NCBI RefSeq assembly: GCF_003675385.1
Contig: NZ_RCWZ01000004.1
Location: 744,001 to 808,000 of the forward strand
Origin: Mucilaginibacter kameinonensis
Lineage (GTDB): Bacteria; Bacteroidota; Bacteroidia; Sphingobacteriales; Sphingobacteriaceae
Direction: 5' to 3'
DNA length: 64,000 bases
Shown: positions 1 to 8,979 of the stretch, piece after piece
Layout of the letters: every line of letters begins with the position of its first letter
Numbering within the stretch: position 1 is the stretch's first letter
Translations under genes and position numbers: made by a program
Notes under the pieces: model-generated
Database searches by the model: none
What the model saw: only the letters and a program-made list of their open reading frames with translations
Told to the model about the DNA's origin: nothing

Positions 1-303
1 CATTTATTTACCATGGGCGGGGCATTTGATATTAAAATGTTTACCGATGGTTATTACGATGACAACATTTTTTACAATAACCCGGTCGACTTTTTACCGG
101 GCAACAATCGCCACGACCTCTGGCAAATGAACATTATTCTCGGCACGTCCGAGTACGATATATGTAAAGGGTATAATATCCAGCTTTCAAACATATTAAA
201 ACAAAAAAACATTAAACATTGGTTGGATATCCGCCCGTTTGCCAATCATGACTGGCCTATCTGGCGCGAAATGTTCCCGCACTATTTATCAACGATTAAA
301 TAA
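1..303 (+). CDS. Esterase family protein, C-terminal part (5' end outside window)
   Basis: The reading frame is open from base 1, before the first internal Met, so this is the last 100 residues of a gene that begins upstream. The piece starts HLFTMGGAFDIKMF and ends with a segment containing NHDWPIW and a terminal HYLSTIK. This fits the C-terminal half of a putative alpha/beta-hydrolase esterase (esterase D-like), with the His of NHDWPIW as the likely catalytic histidine. The nucleophile elbow would lie outside the window. It is followed on the same strand, 115 bp later, by the ATP-grasp gene and probably belongs to that cluster. The family call is by pattern only; the hydrolysed substrate is unknown. 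Confidence 0.6.
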   Translation, partial: HLFTMGGAFDIKMFTDGYYDDNIFYNNPVDFLPGNNRHDLWQMNIILGTSEYDICKGYNIQLSNILKQKNIKHWLDIRPFANHDWPIWREMFPHYLSTIK

Positions 304-418
304 AGAACCAAGAGATCAAGATTCAAGAAACAAGAAAAGACAATTTAAGAAGCAGGAAACAGGAGGCAAGATATAACACACTGAAACCCCAAAAACAAAC
401 AAATAAATACCTACTACC

Positions 419-1624
419 ATGAAAAAAATTGGCATCTTATTCGGACAAGAGGATTCATTTCCGCAAGCATTTGTGGATCGTGTAAACCAGAAGGCAGAAA
501 AAGGCATTAGTGCCGAGTTTGTAAGACTTGATAAGGTTATGCAGGCCGAACCGCTTGACTATGCTGTTATTGTAGACCGTATTTCGCAGGATGTTCCCTA
601 TTATCGCGCAGCCTTAAAAAATGCAGCTATTTGCGGTACTGCCGTAATTAACAACCCTTTTTGGTGGAGCGCCGACGAGAAGTTTTTCAACAATGCCCTT
701 GCTGTAAAAATTGGAGTGCCAGTACCTAAAACCGTGATCCTGCCATCAAAAGAACTTCCGGACGATACCACCAATAAATCGTTCCGTAACCTGGCCTACC
801 CACTTGACTGGAATGGCATTTTCAACTACGTAGGTTTCCCGGCCTATATGAAACCTTTTGATGGCGGCGGTTGGAAAGAAGTTTATAAGATTGAGAATGA
901 GAAAGATTTTTTTAGCAAGTATGATAAAACCAAACAACATGTTATGATGCTGCAGGAAGAAGTTGTTTTTGACGATTACTTCCGCTGCTATTGCATTGGC
1001 GGCAAACATGTACGCATCATGCAGTATGAGCCGCGCAACCCACATCATTTGCGCTACGAGCACGGCAAAGCGCCTGCCGCCAAAAAACTGCTGGATACCG
1101 TTAAAGACTATGTAATAAAACTAAATCAATTTTTAGGCTACGATTTTAACACTGTTGAGTTTGCTGTTCGCGATGGTGTTCCTTATGCTATTGATTTCTG
1201 CAACCCTGCACCCGATGCCGAAGTAACCAGCGTTGGCCAGGAAAACTTTGACTGGGTGGTTGAAACCGCCGCCGACTACGCCATCGAACGCGCAAAAAAA
1301 CAAAAAGATGGCTTGGACAACCTTACCTGGGGCGAGTTTGTAAAAACATCGGCAGCAAAAACACCGCTGGTAGCGGCTCCACCTAAAGCCGCGGCCAAAG
1401 CCGATGTTACTGTAGCTAAAGTTGAGCATGCTATCGAAGACGAAGGCAAGGCGAAGAAAGCCAAAACTACTAAAGCACCTGCTGCAAAAGCAGCTGCGGC
1501 AAAAGAGCCCGTGGTAACAAAAGAACCTGCAAAAAAAGCAACGGTCGTGAAAGAACCTATTGCTAAAGCAGTCGCTGTAAAAGACAAAGCGGCGCCTAAG
1601 CCTAAAAAGGCAGCTAAGAAATAG
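419..1624 (+). CDS. ATP-grasp domain protein with Lys/Ala/Pro-rich C-terminal tail
   Basis: 401 residues. Residues 1 to about 310 look like a RimK-type ATP-grasp enzyme: a pre-ATP-grasp region, then PAYMKPFDGGGWKEVY (ATP-binding loop), VMMLQEEVVFDDYFRCY and PYAIDFCNPAPDAE, the last holding the acidic and Asn metal ligands typical of the fold. Such enzymes join a carboxylate to an amine through an acyl-phosphate. From about residue 311 to the end the protein becomes a 91-residue low-complexity tail built of Lys, Ala, Pro, Val and Thr, like histone H1 or AlgP tails; this is not part of the catalytic fold. The start is the first Met, after an A-rich leader with no Shine-Dalgarno, as usual in Bacteroidota. 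Neighbours are an esterase upstream and a YbdK-like ligase downstream. The substrate is unknown. Confidence 0.8.
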   Translation: MKKIGILFGQEDSFPQAFVDRVNQKAEKGISAEFVRLDKVMQAEPLDYAVIVDRISQDVPYYRAALKNAAICGTAVINNPFWWSADEKFFNNALAVKIGVPVPKTVILPSKELPDDTTNKSFRNLAYPLDWNGIFNYVGFPAYMKPFDGGGWKEVYKIENEKDFFSKYDKTKQHVMMLQEEVVFDDYFRCYCIGGKHVRIMQYEPRNPHHLRYEHGKAPAAKKLLDTVKDYVIKLNQFLGYDFNTVEFAVRDGVPYAIDFCNPAPDAEVTSVGQENFDWVVETAADYAIERAKKQKDGLDNLTWGEFVKTSAAKTPLVAAPPKAAAKADVTVAKVEHAIEDEGKAKKAKTTKAPAAKAAAAKEPVVTKEPAKKATVVKEPIAKAVAVKDKAAPKPKKAAKK

Positions 1625-1634
1625 AAATTCCAAG

Positions 1635-1745
1635 ATTCCCCTCTCGAGAGGGGGCGCGGAGACAGCGAGCGGTGGCAGGGGTGTGTTTATACGATTAGTT
1701 TATCAAAGCAGAAACACACCCCTCCACCCCTCTCAAGAGGGGAAT
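1635..1745. repeat. Long imperfect inverted repeat in intergenic space (family A, copy 1)
   Basis: The spacer between the ATP-grasp and ligase genes holds arms ATTCCCCTCTCGAGAGGGG and CCCCTCTCAAGAGGGGAAT at its two ends, with an inner pair (caggggtgtgttt against aaacacacccct). The element could fold into one long hairpin. A related copy lies at 52913-53033, with the same GGGAATCGCAC right border. No protein is encoded. It looks like a non-autonomous palindromic repeat (REP/MITE type). Confidence 0.75.
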
Positions 1746-1801
1746 CGCACTTCCCCCTCTTTTTATATTTTGAAGAAGAAGAGTACTAACCACAACCAAT
1801 T

Positions 1802-2899
1802 ATGAACGAATTTACCTTAGGCGTTGAAGAAGAATTTATGGTGATTGATCCCGTATCGCGGGAACTTAAATCACATGAGCAAAGAATTGTGGATGCCGCC
1901 CAAAAGATCCACGAAGACCAAGTAAAGGCCGAAATGCACCAGGCCGTGGTTGAGGTAGGCACACATATTTGCCGCAATACCGAAGAAGCACGTAAAGAAG
2001 TAGGTAAACTTCGCACCACAGTAGCCCAACTGGCCGGCGACATCGGCCTGCGTATTGGCGCTGCAGGAACGCACCCCTTCTCGCACTGGCAGCATCAGCT
2101 CATTACCGATCATCCGAGGTATTTTGAAATTGTAGACGAAATGCAGGAAGCTGCCCGTTCTAACCTCATTTTTGGTTTGCATGTGCATGTTGGTATCCAG
2201 TCGCGGGATATGGCTATTCATATAGCCAACCAGGTACGCTATTTTTTACCGCATGTGTACGCACTTTCAACCAATTCGCCGTTTTGGGAAGGGCGAAACA
2301 CCGGCTTTAAATCGTTCCGCACCAAGGTTTTTGATAAGTTTCCGCGTACCGGCATCCCCGATTATTTCAGTAGCATTGAAGAGTATGACCGTTATATTAA
2401 ACTATTGGTAAAAACCAATTGCATTGATAACGCCAAGAAGATCTGGTGGGATATCCGCGTACACCCATTCTTTGAAACCATCGAGTTCCGCATTTGCGAT
2501 TGCCCCATGCTGGTTGATGAAACTATCGCTTTCACCGCACTGTTTCAGGCATTATGTGCTAAACTGTATAAACTCAGGGCACAAAACATGAAGTTCATCA
2601 ACTATTCGCGCGCACTCATTAACGAAAATAAGTGGCGTGCGGCCCGTTACGGTATCGACGGTAAAATGATTGATTTTGGTAAGGAAACGGAGGTAAATAC
2701 CCGTTCCTTGATATTAGAATTGCTTGACTTTGTTGATGATGTGGTTGATGACCTTGGCTCGCGCAATGACCTTCAATATGTGCACAACATACTGGAACAC
2801 GGCACCGGCGCCGACAGACAACTGGCCATTTACCAGCAAAATAATAACTTTGCCGACGTGGTTGATTACATTACATCGCAAACATTGAAGGGTTTGTAA
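1802..2899 (+). CDS. Carboxylate-amine ligase, YbdK/GCS2 family
   Basis: 365 residues, close to E. coli YbdK (372). It begins with the family signature LGVEEEFMVIDP and contains FGLHVHVGI, the His-rich strand of the glutamine-synthetase-like fold, and TIEFRICDCPML. Family members are glutamate-cysteine-ligase-like enzymes that make an amide bond with ATP; YbdK itself has only weak gamma-glutamylcysteine activity in vitro, so the natural substrate is open. The start at 1802 is immediately before the conserved N-terminal strand. It sits between two ATP-grasp genes and before a glutamine amidotransferase on the same strand, suggesting successive amide-bond or amidation steps in one pathway rather than glutathione synthesis. 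Confidence 0.85.
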   Translation: MNEFTLGVEEEFMVIDPVSRELKSHEQRIVDAAQKIHEDQVKAEMHQAVVEVGTHICRNTEEARKEVGKLRTTVAQLAGDIGLRIGAAGTHPFSHWQHQLITDHPRYFEIVDEMQEAARSNLIFGLHVHVGIQSRDMAIHIANQVRYFLPHVYALSTNSPFWEGRNTGFKSFRTKVFDKFPRTGIPDYFSSIEEYDRYIKLLVKTNCIDNAKKIWWDIRVHPFFETIEFRICDCPMLVDETIAFTALFQALCAKLYKLRAQNMKFINYSRALINENKWRAARYGIDGKMIDFGKETEVNTRSLILELLDFVDDVVDDLGSRNDLQYVHNILEHGTGADRQLAIYQQNNNFADVVDYITSQTLKGL

Positions 2900-2918
2900 G
2901 CCCATCCTTATTAAAAAT

Positions 2919-2975
2919 GTCATTTCGATAGCGCAAAGGCAGGACTGTGCGACGGGGCGAAAGAGAAATCTTATA
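2919..2975. repeat. Single arm of a dispersed intergenic repeat
   Basis: The stretch starting TGTCATTTCGA and ending GAGAAATCTTAT resembles one arm of a dispersed repeat I know from Bacteroidota genomes. Only one arm is recognisable here, so it may be a decayed copy. It fills most of the 179 bp spacer before the amidotransferase gene. Confidence 0.35.
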
Positions 2976-3078
2976 CGCCATACAATACATAATGCTCCGA
3001 GCAAAACTTATGACAATTGTTTTTTAATTGCTAAATGCGGAATCCTAAATCAAGGATAATAATAGATAGATACAACAG

Positions 3079-3912
3079 ATGACTGAGAAACCGGAAATAA
3101 AAGTAGCCATACTTGATTTGTATGATGGGATAGCGAACGAGGGTATGCGCGGCTTCCAGGATATTTTGAAGCGATACAAAGCCGAACACGATCTGAATTT
3201 AACATACCAGATTTTTGATGTACGCCGCAAATGTGAAATGGCCGATCTCAATTTTGATATTTATATATCAAGTGGTGGCCCGGGTAACCCTCTGGAAACC
3301 GAGGGCACCGAGTGGGAAAAGAAATATTTCAACCTGGTTAACAAACTGGAAGATCATAACCTATCCAACAACAGCAATAAAAAACATGTGTTATTCGTGT
3401 GCCACTCGTTTCAGTTGATGTGCCGTTATTACAAACTGGGCGATATTAATATGCGCCGCTCTCCTTCATTTGGGGTGCTGCCGGTAAATAAAACTGATCT
3501 CGGCTTAAACGAACCTTTATTTGAAGGTTTGGGAGAACCTTTTTATGCCGTTGATTCGCGCAGCTGGCAGGTAATCAACCCTGATGAAAAACGCTTTAAT
3601 GAATTAGGCATGCAATTGGTAGCGATAGAAAAAGAACGCCCGCATATTGATTTGCAAAGGGCCATGATGGCTATAAGGTATAGCGACTACTTCTTCGCTA
3701 CGCAATTCCATCCCGAGGCCGATGCCGGAGGAATGAAAGGCATGCTGCTTCGCGAAGAAAAGAAACAAGAAGTGATCAGCGAGCATGGCGAGGTAAAGTA
3801 TAAAGAGATGCTGGAACGCCTCGACGATCCGGATAAAATAACACATACCCAGCACACGCTTATCCCTAACTTTTTGGATATAGCGGTGGGAAGTGCGTTG
3901 GGCGTGGTATAA
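3079..3912 (+). CDS. Class I glutamine amidotransferase (GMP synthase-like)
   Basis: 277 residues, a stand-alone GATase-I domain. The nucleophile elbow is VLFVCHSFQLM, with Cys108 as candidate catalytic cysteine; the oxyanion-loop strand is YISSGGPGNP; the His/Glu pair is FHPEAD with His211 and Glu213. The elbow reads VCHSFQ instead of the usual GxCxGxQ, seen in uncharacterised GMP-synthase-like amidotransferases. Such domains hydrolyse glutamine and hand ammonia to a partner synthetase; the neighbouring ATP-grasp proteins or the YbdK-like ligase are the obvious candidates. It is not guaA itself, because no ATP pyrophosphatase domain follows. Confidence 0.8.
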   Translation: MTEKPEIKVAILDLYDGIANEGMRGFQDILKRYKAEHDLNLTYQIFDVRRKCEMADLNFDIYISSGGPGNPLETEGTEWEKKYFNLVNKLEDHNLSNNSNKKHVLFVCHSFQLMCRYYKLGDINMRRSPSFGVLPVNKTDLGLNEPLFEGLGEPFYAVDSRSWQVINPDEKRFNELGMQLVAIEKERPHIDLQRAMMAIRYSDYFFATQFHPEADAGGMKGMLLREEKKQEVISEHGEVKYKEMLERLDDPDKITHTQHTLIPNFLDIAVGSALGVV

Positions 3913-3925
3913 TTATAACATTATA

Positions 3926-4012
3926 TCATTGCGAGCGAAGCGTGGCAATCGCAGGCTATACAAAGCAGCCATGCTTCCGTGCGATTACTTCGTCGTTCCT
4001 CCTCGTAATGAC
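3926..4012. repeat. Inverted repeat, CATTGCGAG family (family C, copy 1)
   Basis: Arms CATTGCGAGCGAAGCGTGG and, on the right, TTCGTCGTTCCTCCTCGTAATG, are imperfect inverted copies around a short centre. Relatives lie at 28014-28085 and 31649-31727 inside the nuo operon. The element fills the gap between the amidotransferase and the second ATP-grasp gene. Confidence 0.75.
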
Positions 4013-4032
4013 ATGAACAATATGAAAAGGTA

Positions 4033-5226
4033 ATGAATCCATCAGCCAGAAAAACATTTAACGAAACGTTCAGCGACGAAAAGTACAGCCAGTTTCTGAA
4101 TCGTCTTAATGAGGGGTTACGCGAACCGGTTCCATTCCGCGTTGCGGAAACGCCTGTGTTTTTAACCGCTGATTTTCGTGACAAACTCATAGCCGCGGGC
4201 GATGGGATTATTGATACCATCCTCCGGCCCGACTTTAAGGAAATTACGGAAAGGGCCATCCCTGATTTTTGGCGGGTAGCCAATGAAGGTGATCATCCAC
4301 ATTTTATCGCGTTGGATTTTGGGATCTGTAAAGATGAGCAAGGCAATATCGTACCCAAACTAATAGAATTACAAGGCTTCCCTTCGCTTTATGGTTTCCA
4401 GGTACTATTGGGCGATACCTACCGCGAGGTTTATGATATCCCCGGCGATGAAACCATCTTTTTCGGCGGATTAGGCAAGGAAGACTATCTCAATCTGCTC
4501 AAAAAAACAATCATAGGCCCTTATGAACCTGATGAAGTTGTGCTGATGGATGTTAACGCTCCGGAACAAAAAACAGCGGTTGATTTTTACCTCACCCAAA
4601 AATACATTGGCACACCAGTTGTGTCACTATCCGATCTGATCCAGGATGGTAAAAAGCTTTATTACTTGGCCGGCGACGAAAGGAAACAGATCAAACGTAT
4701 TTATAACCGTCTGATATTTGATGAAATAGCCGGCGACCCGGATGTTTTTACCAAAGTAGCCGATATCAGGCAGCCGCTTGAGGTTGAATGGATCACCCAT
4801 CCCAACTGGTTTTACCGTATCAGCAAGTTCACCATGCCATTTTTAAACGGCGATTACGTCCCCCAAACGCAGTTTTTACATCAATTACAACAAATCCCTG
4901 CCGATTTGGAAAACTATGTACTTAAACCGTTGTTCTCATTTGCGGGCCAGGGGGTAATTATTGATATTAGTAAGGACGACATAGCGGCCATATCCGATCC
5001 GGAGAACTGGATCTTGCAGCAAAAGGTAAATTACGAACCCGTTGTACAATCGCCCGAAGGAGGCGTAAAAGCCGAGATCAGGCTACTTTACCTTTGGCCA
5101 AATGGCGATGAAAAGCCAACGCTGGCCGTTAACCTTGCAAGGTTAAGCAGAGGAAAAATGATAGGCGTACGTTATAACAAAGATTACAACTGGGTTGGCG
5201 GCACAATTGCCTTTATGCCCCGTTAA
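4033..5226 (+). CDS. ATP-grasp-like hypothetical protein
   Basis: 397 residues with no signal peptide or membrane segment. The C-terminal half has LENYVLKPLFSFAGQGV, which reads like an ATP-grasp glycine-rich loop, then WILQQKVNYEPVV and a metal-site-like strand VKAEIRLLYLWP. The middle carries PKLIELQGFPSLYGFQ. I read it as a divergent ATP-grasp enzyme and not as a named family. It is the last gene of the same-strand amide-ligase cluster, 120 bp after the amidotransferase, with a repeat element in the gap. A short upstream ATG at 4022 is followed at once by a stop and is ignored. Role unknown; formation of a second amide or peptide bond is an inference. Confidence 0.6.
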   Translation: MNPSARKTFNETFSDEKYSQFLNRLNEGLREPVPFRVAETPVFLTADFRDKLIAAGDGIIDTILRPDFKEITERAIPDFWRVANEGDHPHFIALDFGICKDEQGNIVPKLIELQGFPSLYGFQVLLGDTYREVYDIPGDETIFFGGLGKEDYLNLLKKTIIGPYEPDEVVLMDVNAPEQKTAVDFYLTQKYIGTPVVSLSDLIQDGKKLYYLAGDERKQIKRIYNRLIFDEIAGDPDVFTKVADIRQPLEVEWITHPNWFYRISKFTMPFLNGDYVPQTQFLHQLQQIPADLENYVLKPLFSFAGQGVIIDISKDDIAAISDPENWILQQKVNYEPVVQSPEGGVKAEIRLLYLWPNGDEKPTLAVNLARLSRGKMIGVRYNKDYNWVGGTIAFMPR

Positions 5227-5272
5227 ACTTTACACTAATTACCCTGTCTGTACGTATATATTAAATAATGTT

Positions 5273-5280
5273 TAATTTTG
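5273..5280 (+). promoter_or_regulatory. Bacteroidota -7 box TAATTTTG
   Basis: The octamer matches TAnnTTTG exactly. It ends only 5 nt before the ATG at 5286, so a transcript from it would be almost leaderless or would start at the second ATG (5292). No clear TTTG -33 box is present. Confidence 0.4.
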
Positions 5281-5285
5281 TCTTT

Positions 5286-5447
5286 ATGAATATGCAAATC
5301 ATCATTATCGCGATACTTTTTGCAGGCGCTGTTTTCTATATAGGCCGTATGATGTACAGGGCGCTCACCACCAAAAAAAGTTGTGGTGGCAATTGCAAAT
5401 GTGGTGTTGATTTTTCAGGTATTGAGCCTGGAAAAGCCGCCAAATAA
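5286..5447 (+). CDS. Small Cys-rich membrane protein (FeoB-associated type)
   Basis: 53 residues, found by direct reading. One N-terminal membrane helix (about residues 3-21, MQIIIIAILFAGAVFYIGR) is followed by a cytoplasmic tail with KKSCGGNCKCGVDF. A short N-terminal helix followed by a CGGxCxCG cluster is the pattern of FeoB-associated Cys-rich membrane proteins in Bacteroidota, thought to help ferrous-iron uptake or its redox control. No feoA or feoB is next to it, so the iron link is from family knowledge only. Start at the first of two nearby ATGs (5286 or 5292). Confidence 0.6.
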   Translation: MNMQIIIIAILFAGAVFYIGRMMYRALTTKKSCGGNCKCGVDFSGIEPGKAAK

Positions 5448-5512
5448 TGCTAAATTCCCATTCATACAATCTTCATAAGTAACCTATACTTTTAAAAAAG
5501 TTATTTTCCTGA

Positions 5513-8500
5513 ATGTCGTCAAGCAAGCAAGTTTTTCAAGCTGATAATCCCGGTAGGTGGAACCGTTTTAAATGGTTAAGCCGCGTACTACTGGCTGTGT
5601 TGGTTATTGGCATCATAGCCGTAATTGTAACTATACGTTCAACATACTATCCCGAACTTCCTAACCTTAATCCTGCTCCAAAAAAAATGACTAAGGAGGA
5701 GCTTGAGCAGTTAAAAAGATCAACCAAGTTCAAATCGTTTAAGATTCAGAAATCAGAAATAGAAGCTCTTGAACGTGCCCGCAAGCAACACCAGCTTAAA
5801 CAGCCCAATAATAAAGACCGTATTAATGCCGCCTTTTACCGCGCGTGGGAACCACAGGCTTATAACTCGCTGGTGGTAAATATCAGCCACCTGGATATGG
5901 TAGTGAGCGAAGGTTTTTTCATAGCACCCAAAACCGATACTATTGTTACCAAGCTCGATACCGGGTTGATGAACCTTAACAAAAAATACAATAAGCCTAT
6001 TATTGTATCGCTGTCAAACTACGTAAACATTGACAATGCTCATGGAGGTTATGACACTAAGGATGTTGATCGTATTGTTAATAACAAAACCCTTCGTAGC
6101 AATTTCATCAATAGCATAGTCAACTCGCTCACTAAACATAAGCTGAAGGGTATCAATGTTGATTTTGATGAACTGCGCGACCGCAACAGCAAAAACTATA
6201 TCGCCTTCCAAAACGAGCTTTATAATACACTGCATGCCAAAGGCTTCCTGGTTACGCAAAACGTAGTACCCGAAGATGAAAGCTTTGATATTACGAGACT
6301 TCAACATGTAAACGACTTCCTGTTCATCATGGCTATTGATGAACACTATGAGGCCACTAATGCCGGCGATCTTTCAAACCAGCGCTGGGTTGAACAGATT
6401 CTGGATGATGTGTGCTCAAAAGTGCCGTCAGAGAAAATCATCTTAACTTTTGCTGGTGGCGCTTATGACTGGCCCGAAAACAGCGTAGGTAAAACCATCG
6501 GTTACCAGCAGGCAATCAGTACCGCCGAAGAGCAAAAAAGCAAGATCACTTTTGATCCAAACTCGGCCAATCTGCACTTTACATACATGGACAAGGACAG
6601 CCTTGACCATACCATTTACTTTACCGATGCCGCTACCAACTTTAACGTGATCCGCATGGCCGATGACTGGGCAACCGGAGGTGTGGCTTTATGGCGTTTA
6701 GGTGCCGAAGATCCTCGGTTGTGGACCTTCTTCCAGAAAAACCTGTCGATAGATTCGTTGAAGAAAACCGGCATCGACATGCGCAAACTTACCTCGGTAG
6801 GCTTGAACAACCGCGTAAATGTTGACTATGATGGCGATGGAGAGGTGCTCGACCTCATCACTACCCCTACTACAGGTGTAATCGATGTAAAAATGGACAG
6901 TTCCACTTTTACCATTCTTGATCAGCATTATATCAAATTGCCAACCAAGTATGTGATCCGCAGATATGGTTATGCACCTAAAAAAGTGGTTTTAACTTTT
7001 GACGACGGTCCGGATCCCGACTTTACCCCACGTATTTTAGATATTCTTAAAGCCGAAAAAGTACCGGCGGCATTCTTTGTTGTGGGCTCAATGGCCGAAA
7101 AGAATATGCAGCTGCTTCGCCGCGAGTATGAAGAAGGTTATGAAATAGGTAACCACACCTTCTTCCACCCCGATATTTCAACAATCAGCTTAAAAAGGGT
7201 AATACTGGAGCTTAACTCCACCCGCAAGCTTATTGAGTCGGTAACGGGACGAAGTACTATCCTGTTCCGCCCCCCATTTAATGCCGATGCCGAACCGCAG
7301 ACACTTGCCGAGGTTATCCCGGTTGCTGAAAGTCGTCGCCAAAGCTATATCACCATTGGCGAGTCTATCGACCCATGGGATTGGCAGCCAGGCGTAACAG
7401 CCGATAGTATCATTGCCCGTACCATCAGGCAAAAAGATAACGGTTCGATGATCTTGCTGCATGATGCCGGCGGCGATACCCGTGAAGAAACGGTTAAGGC
7501 CCTGCCCGAGATCATTCATTACTTTAAATCGCACGGTTACGAGTTTACTACCATTGCCGATGTATTGGGCAAAACCAAGGATGATTTGATGCCGCCAATT
7601 AAAAATGATCCAAGCACGGGAATTTTCGGTCCGGCGTATGACGTTTTTGTACATGGCTATTATTACATTAATTGGGCACTGATCTATATTTTCCTTTCAG
7701 CGATATTCCTGGCCATTGGTCGTATTGTGCTTATTGGCATCCTGGCTGTAAGGCAGCGTAGCGTAGATAAAAAATCTAAAAAGCTTGATCGTGATAAAGA
7801 CACGATGCCAGCAGTGAGCATCATTGTACCGGCTTATAACGAGGAAGTTAACGCGGCAGCAACCATCCAGAGCTTACTCAAAACCGATTACCCATCGTTC
7901 GAGATCATCTTTGTTGATGACGGATCAAAAGATAAAACATTTGAGGTTGTGGAAGCTGCCTATAAAGGTAACCCACTAATCAAAATCTTAACCAAACCTA
8001 ACGGTGGCAAAGCATCCGCGTTAAACTTTGGTATCACTCATGCCCAAAATGATTTTGTGGTTTGTATTGATGCTGATACCCAATTGAAAACAGATGCCGT
8101 TTATCAGCTCATGACTTACTTTACAGATGAAGAAATAGGCGCAGTAGCCGGAACGGTTAAAGTTGGTAACGAAACTAATATCATTACACGCTGGCAGTCG
8201 ATAGAGTATATCACCGCCCAAAATATGGACCGTCGCGCATTTGACCTCATCAACAGTATTACTGTTGTGCCGGGAGCTATTGGCGCGTTCCGCAAGTCGG
8301 CTATTTTCCGCGCGGGTGGCTTCACTTATGATACCCTTGCCGAGGACTGTGACCTTACTATGCGCATCTTGAAACAAGGCTATGTGGTACGTAACTGTGC
8401 CGAGGCTGTTGCTTATACAGAAGCACCTGAAACCATAAATATGCTGCTTAAACAGCGTTTCCGCTGGAGTTTTGGCGTAATGCAAAGTTTCTGGAAAAAC

Positions 8501-8968
8501 CGCGACGCGCTGTTTAACAAAAAATATAAGTTTTTTGGAATGGTCGGGATGCCTAATATCCTTATTTTCCAAATCATATTACCGTTGTTCTCGCCGCTGG
8601 CAGATCTGATGATGCTGTTCGCCCTGTTTGGCGAAAAACCAGAGAAGATGCTGCTCTATTACGTGGCGTTCGTTGTGGTTGACTTCATCGTTGGCATCAT
8701 CGCCTTCCGGATGGAAAAAGAGGATTACAAGAAACTTATTTACATCATCCCACAGCGTTTTATGTGGCGCCAGCTGATGTACTACGTGCTGTTTAAATCG
8801 CTGCGTAAAGCATTAAAAGGTGAATTAAGCGGCTGGGGAGTACTTAAGCGTACAGGTAACGTAAAAGTAGACGGATCAAGCGGCAAAAAAGCGCAGCCTA
8901 TATATATTGTAATCGGCGTAGCGATAGTTGCTGTGATCATATATTTGCTGTATAAGCATTATAGTTAG
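5513..8968 (+). CDS. Trimodular GH18-like / polysaccharide deacetylase / GT2 membrane protein
   Basis: 1151 residues. A cytoplasmic start and one membrane helix (about 24-42) lead to a periplasmic GH18-like domain (about 95-430). A NodB-type deacetylase (CE4) follows from about residue 487, with VVLTFDDGPDPDFTP, GNHTFFHPD, a degenerate FRPPF and ILLHDAGG. After a second membrane helix (about 712-740) comes a processive GT2 domain from about 767: VSIIVPAYNEEVN, VDDGSKD, CIDADTQ, AEDCDLTMR, and QRFRWSFGVMQ. Membrane helices close the protein. GT2 would polymerise a sugar such as GlcNAc; CE4 would deacetylate; GH18 would cut or process. This combines what PgaB and PgaC do as separate proteins. 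In the GH18 region the usual DGIDLDWE reads KGINVDFD followed by E. Polymer identity is inferred. Confidence 0.85.
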   Translation: MSSSKQVFQADNPGRWNRFKWLSRVLLAVLVIGIIAVIVTIRSTYYPELPNLNPAPKKMTKEELEQLKRSTKFKSFKIQKSEIEALERARKQHQLKQPNNKDRINAAFYRAWEPQAYNSLVVNISHLDMVVSEGFFIAPKTDTIVTKLDTGLMNLNKKYNKPIIVSLSNYVNIDNAHGGYDTKDVDRIVNNKTLRSNFINSIVNSLTKHKLKGINVDFDELRDRNSKNYIAFQNELYNTLHAKGFLVTQNVVPEDESFDITRLQHVNDFLFIMAIDEHYEATNAGDLSNQRWVEQILDDVCSKVPSEKIILTFAGGAYDWPENSVGKTIGYQQAISTAEEQKSKITFDPNSANLHFTYMDKDSLDHTIYFTDAATNFNVIRMADDWATGGVALWRLGAEDPRLWTFFQKNLSIDSLKKTGIDMRKLTSVGLNNRVNVDYDGDGEVLDLITTPTTGVIDVKMDSSTFTILDQHYIKLPTKYVIRRYGYAPKKVVLTFDDGPDPDFTPRILDILKAEKVPAAFFVVGSMAEKNMQLLRREYEEGYEIGNHTFFHPDISTISLKRVILELNSTRKLIESVTGRSTILFRPPFNADAEPQTLAEVIPVAESRRQSYITIGESIDPWDWQPGVTADSIIARTIRQKDNGSMILLHDAGGDTREETVKALPEIIHYFKSHGYEFTTIADVLGKTKDDLMPPIKNDPSTGIFGPAYDVFVHGYYYINWALIYIFLSAIFLAIGRIVLIGILAVRQRSVDKKSKKLDRDKDTMPAVSIIVPAYNEEVNAAATIQSLLKTDYPSFEIIFVDDGSKDKTFEVVEAAYKGNPLIKILTKPNGGKASALNFGITHAQNDFVVCIDADTQLKTDAVYQLMTYFTDEEIGAVAGTVKVGNETNIITRWQSIEYITAQNMDRRAFDLINSITVVPGAIGAFRKSAIFRAGGFTYDTLAEDCDLTMRILKQGYVVRNCAEAVAYTEAPETINMLLKQRFRWSFGVMQSFWKNRDALFNKKYKFFGMVGMPNILIFQIILPLFSPLADLMMLFALFGEKPEKMLLYYVAFVVVDFIVGIIAFRMEKEDYKKLIYIIPQRFMWRQLMYYVLFKSLRKALKGELSGWGVLKRTGNVKVDGSSGKKAQPIYIVIGVAIVAVIIYLLYKHYS

Positions 8969-8979
8969 ACTTGCTTGAG

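Noticed and set aside
1133..1633. 166-residue frame opposite the ATP-grasp tail
   Set aside because: Cys/Phe-rich shadow of the Lys/Ala-coding tail; no start context or motifs.
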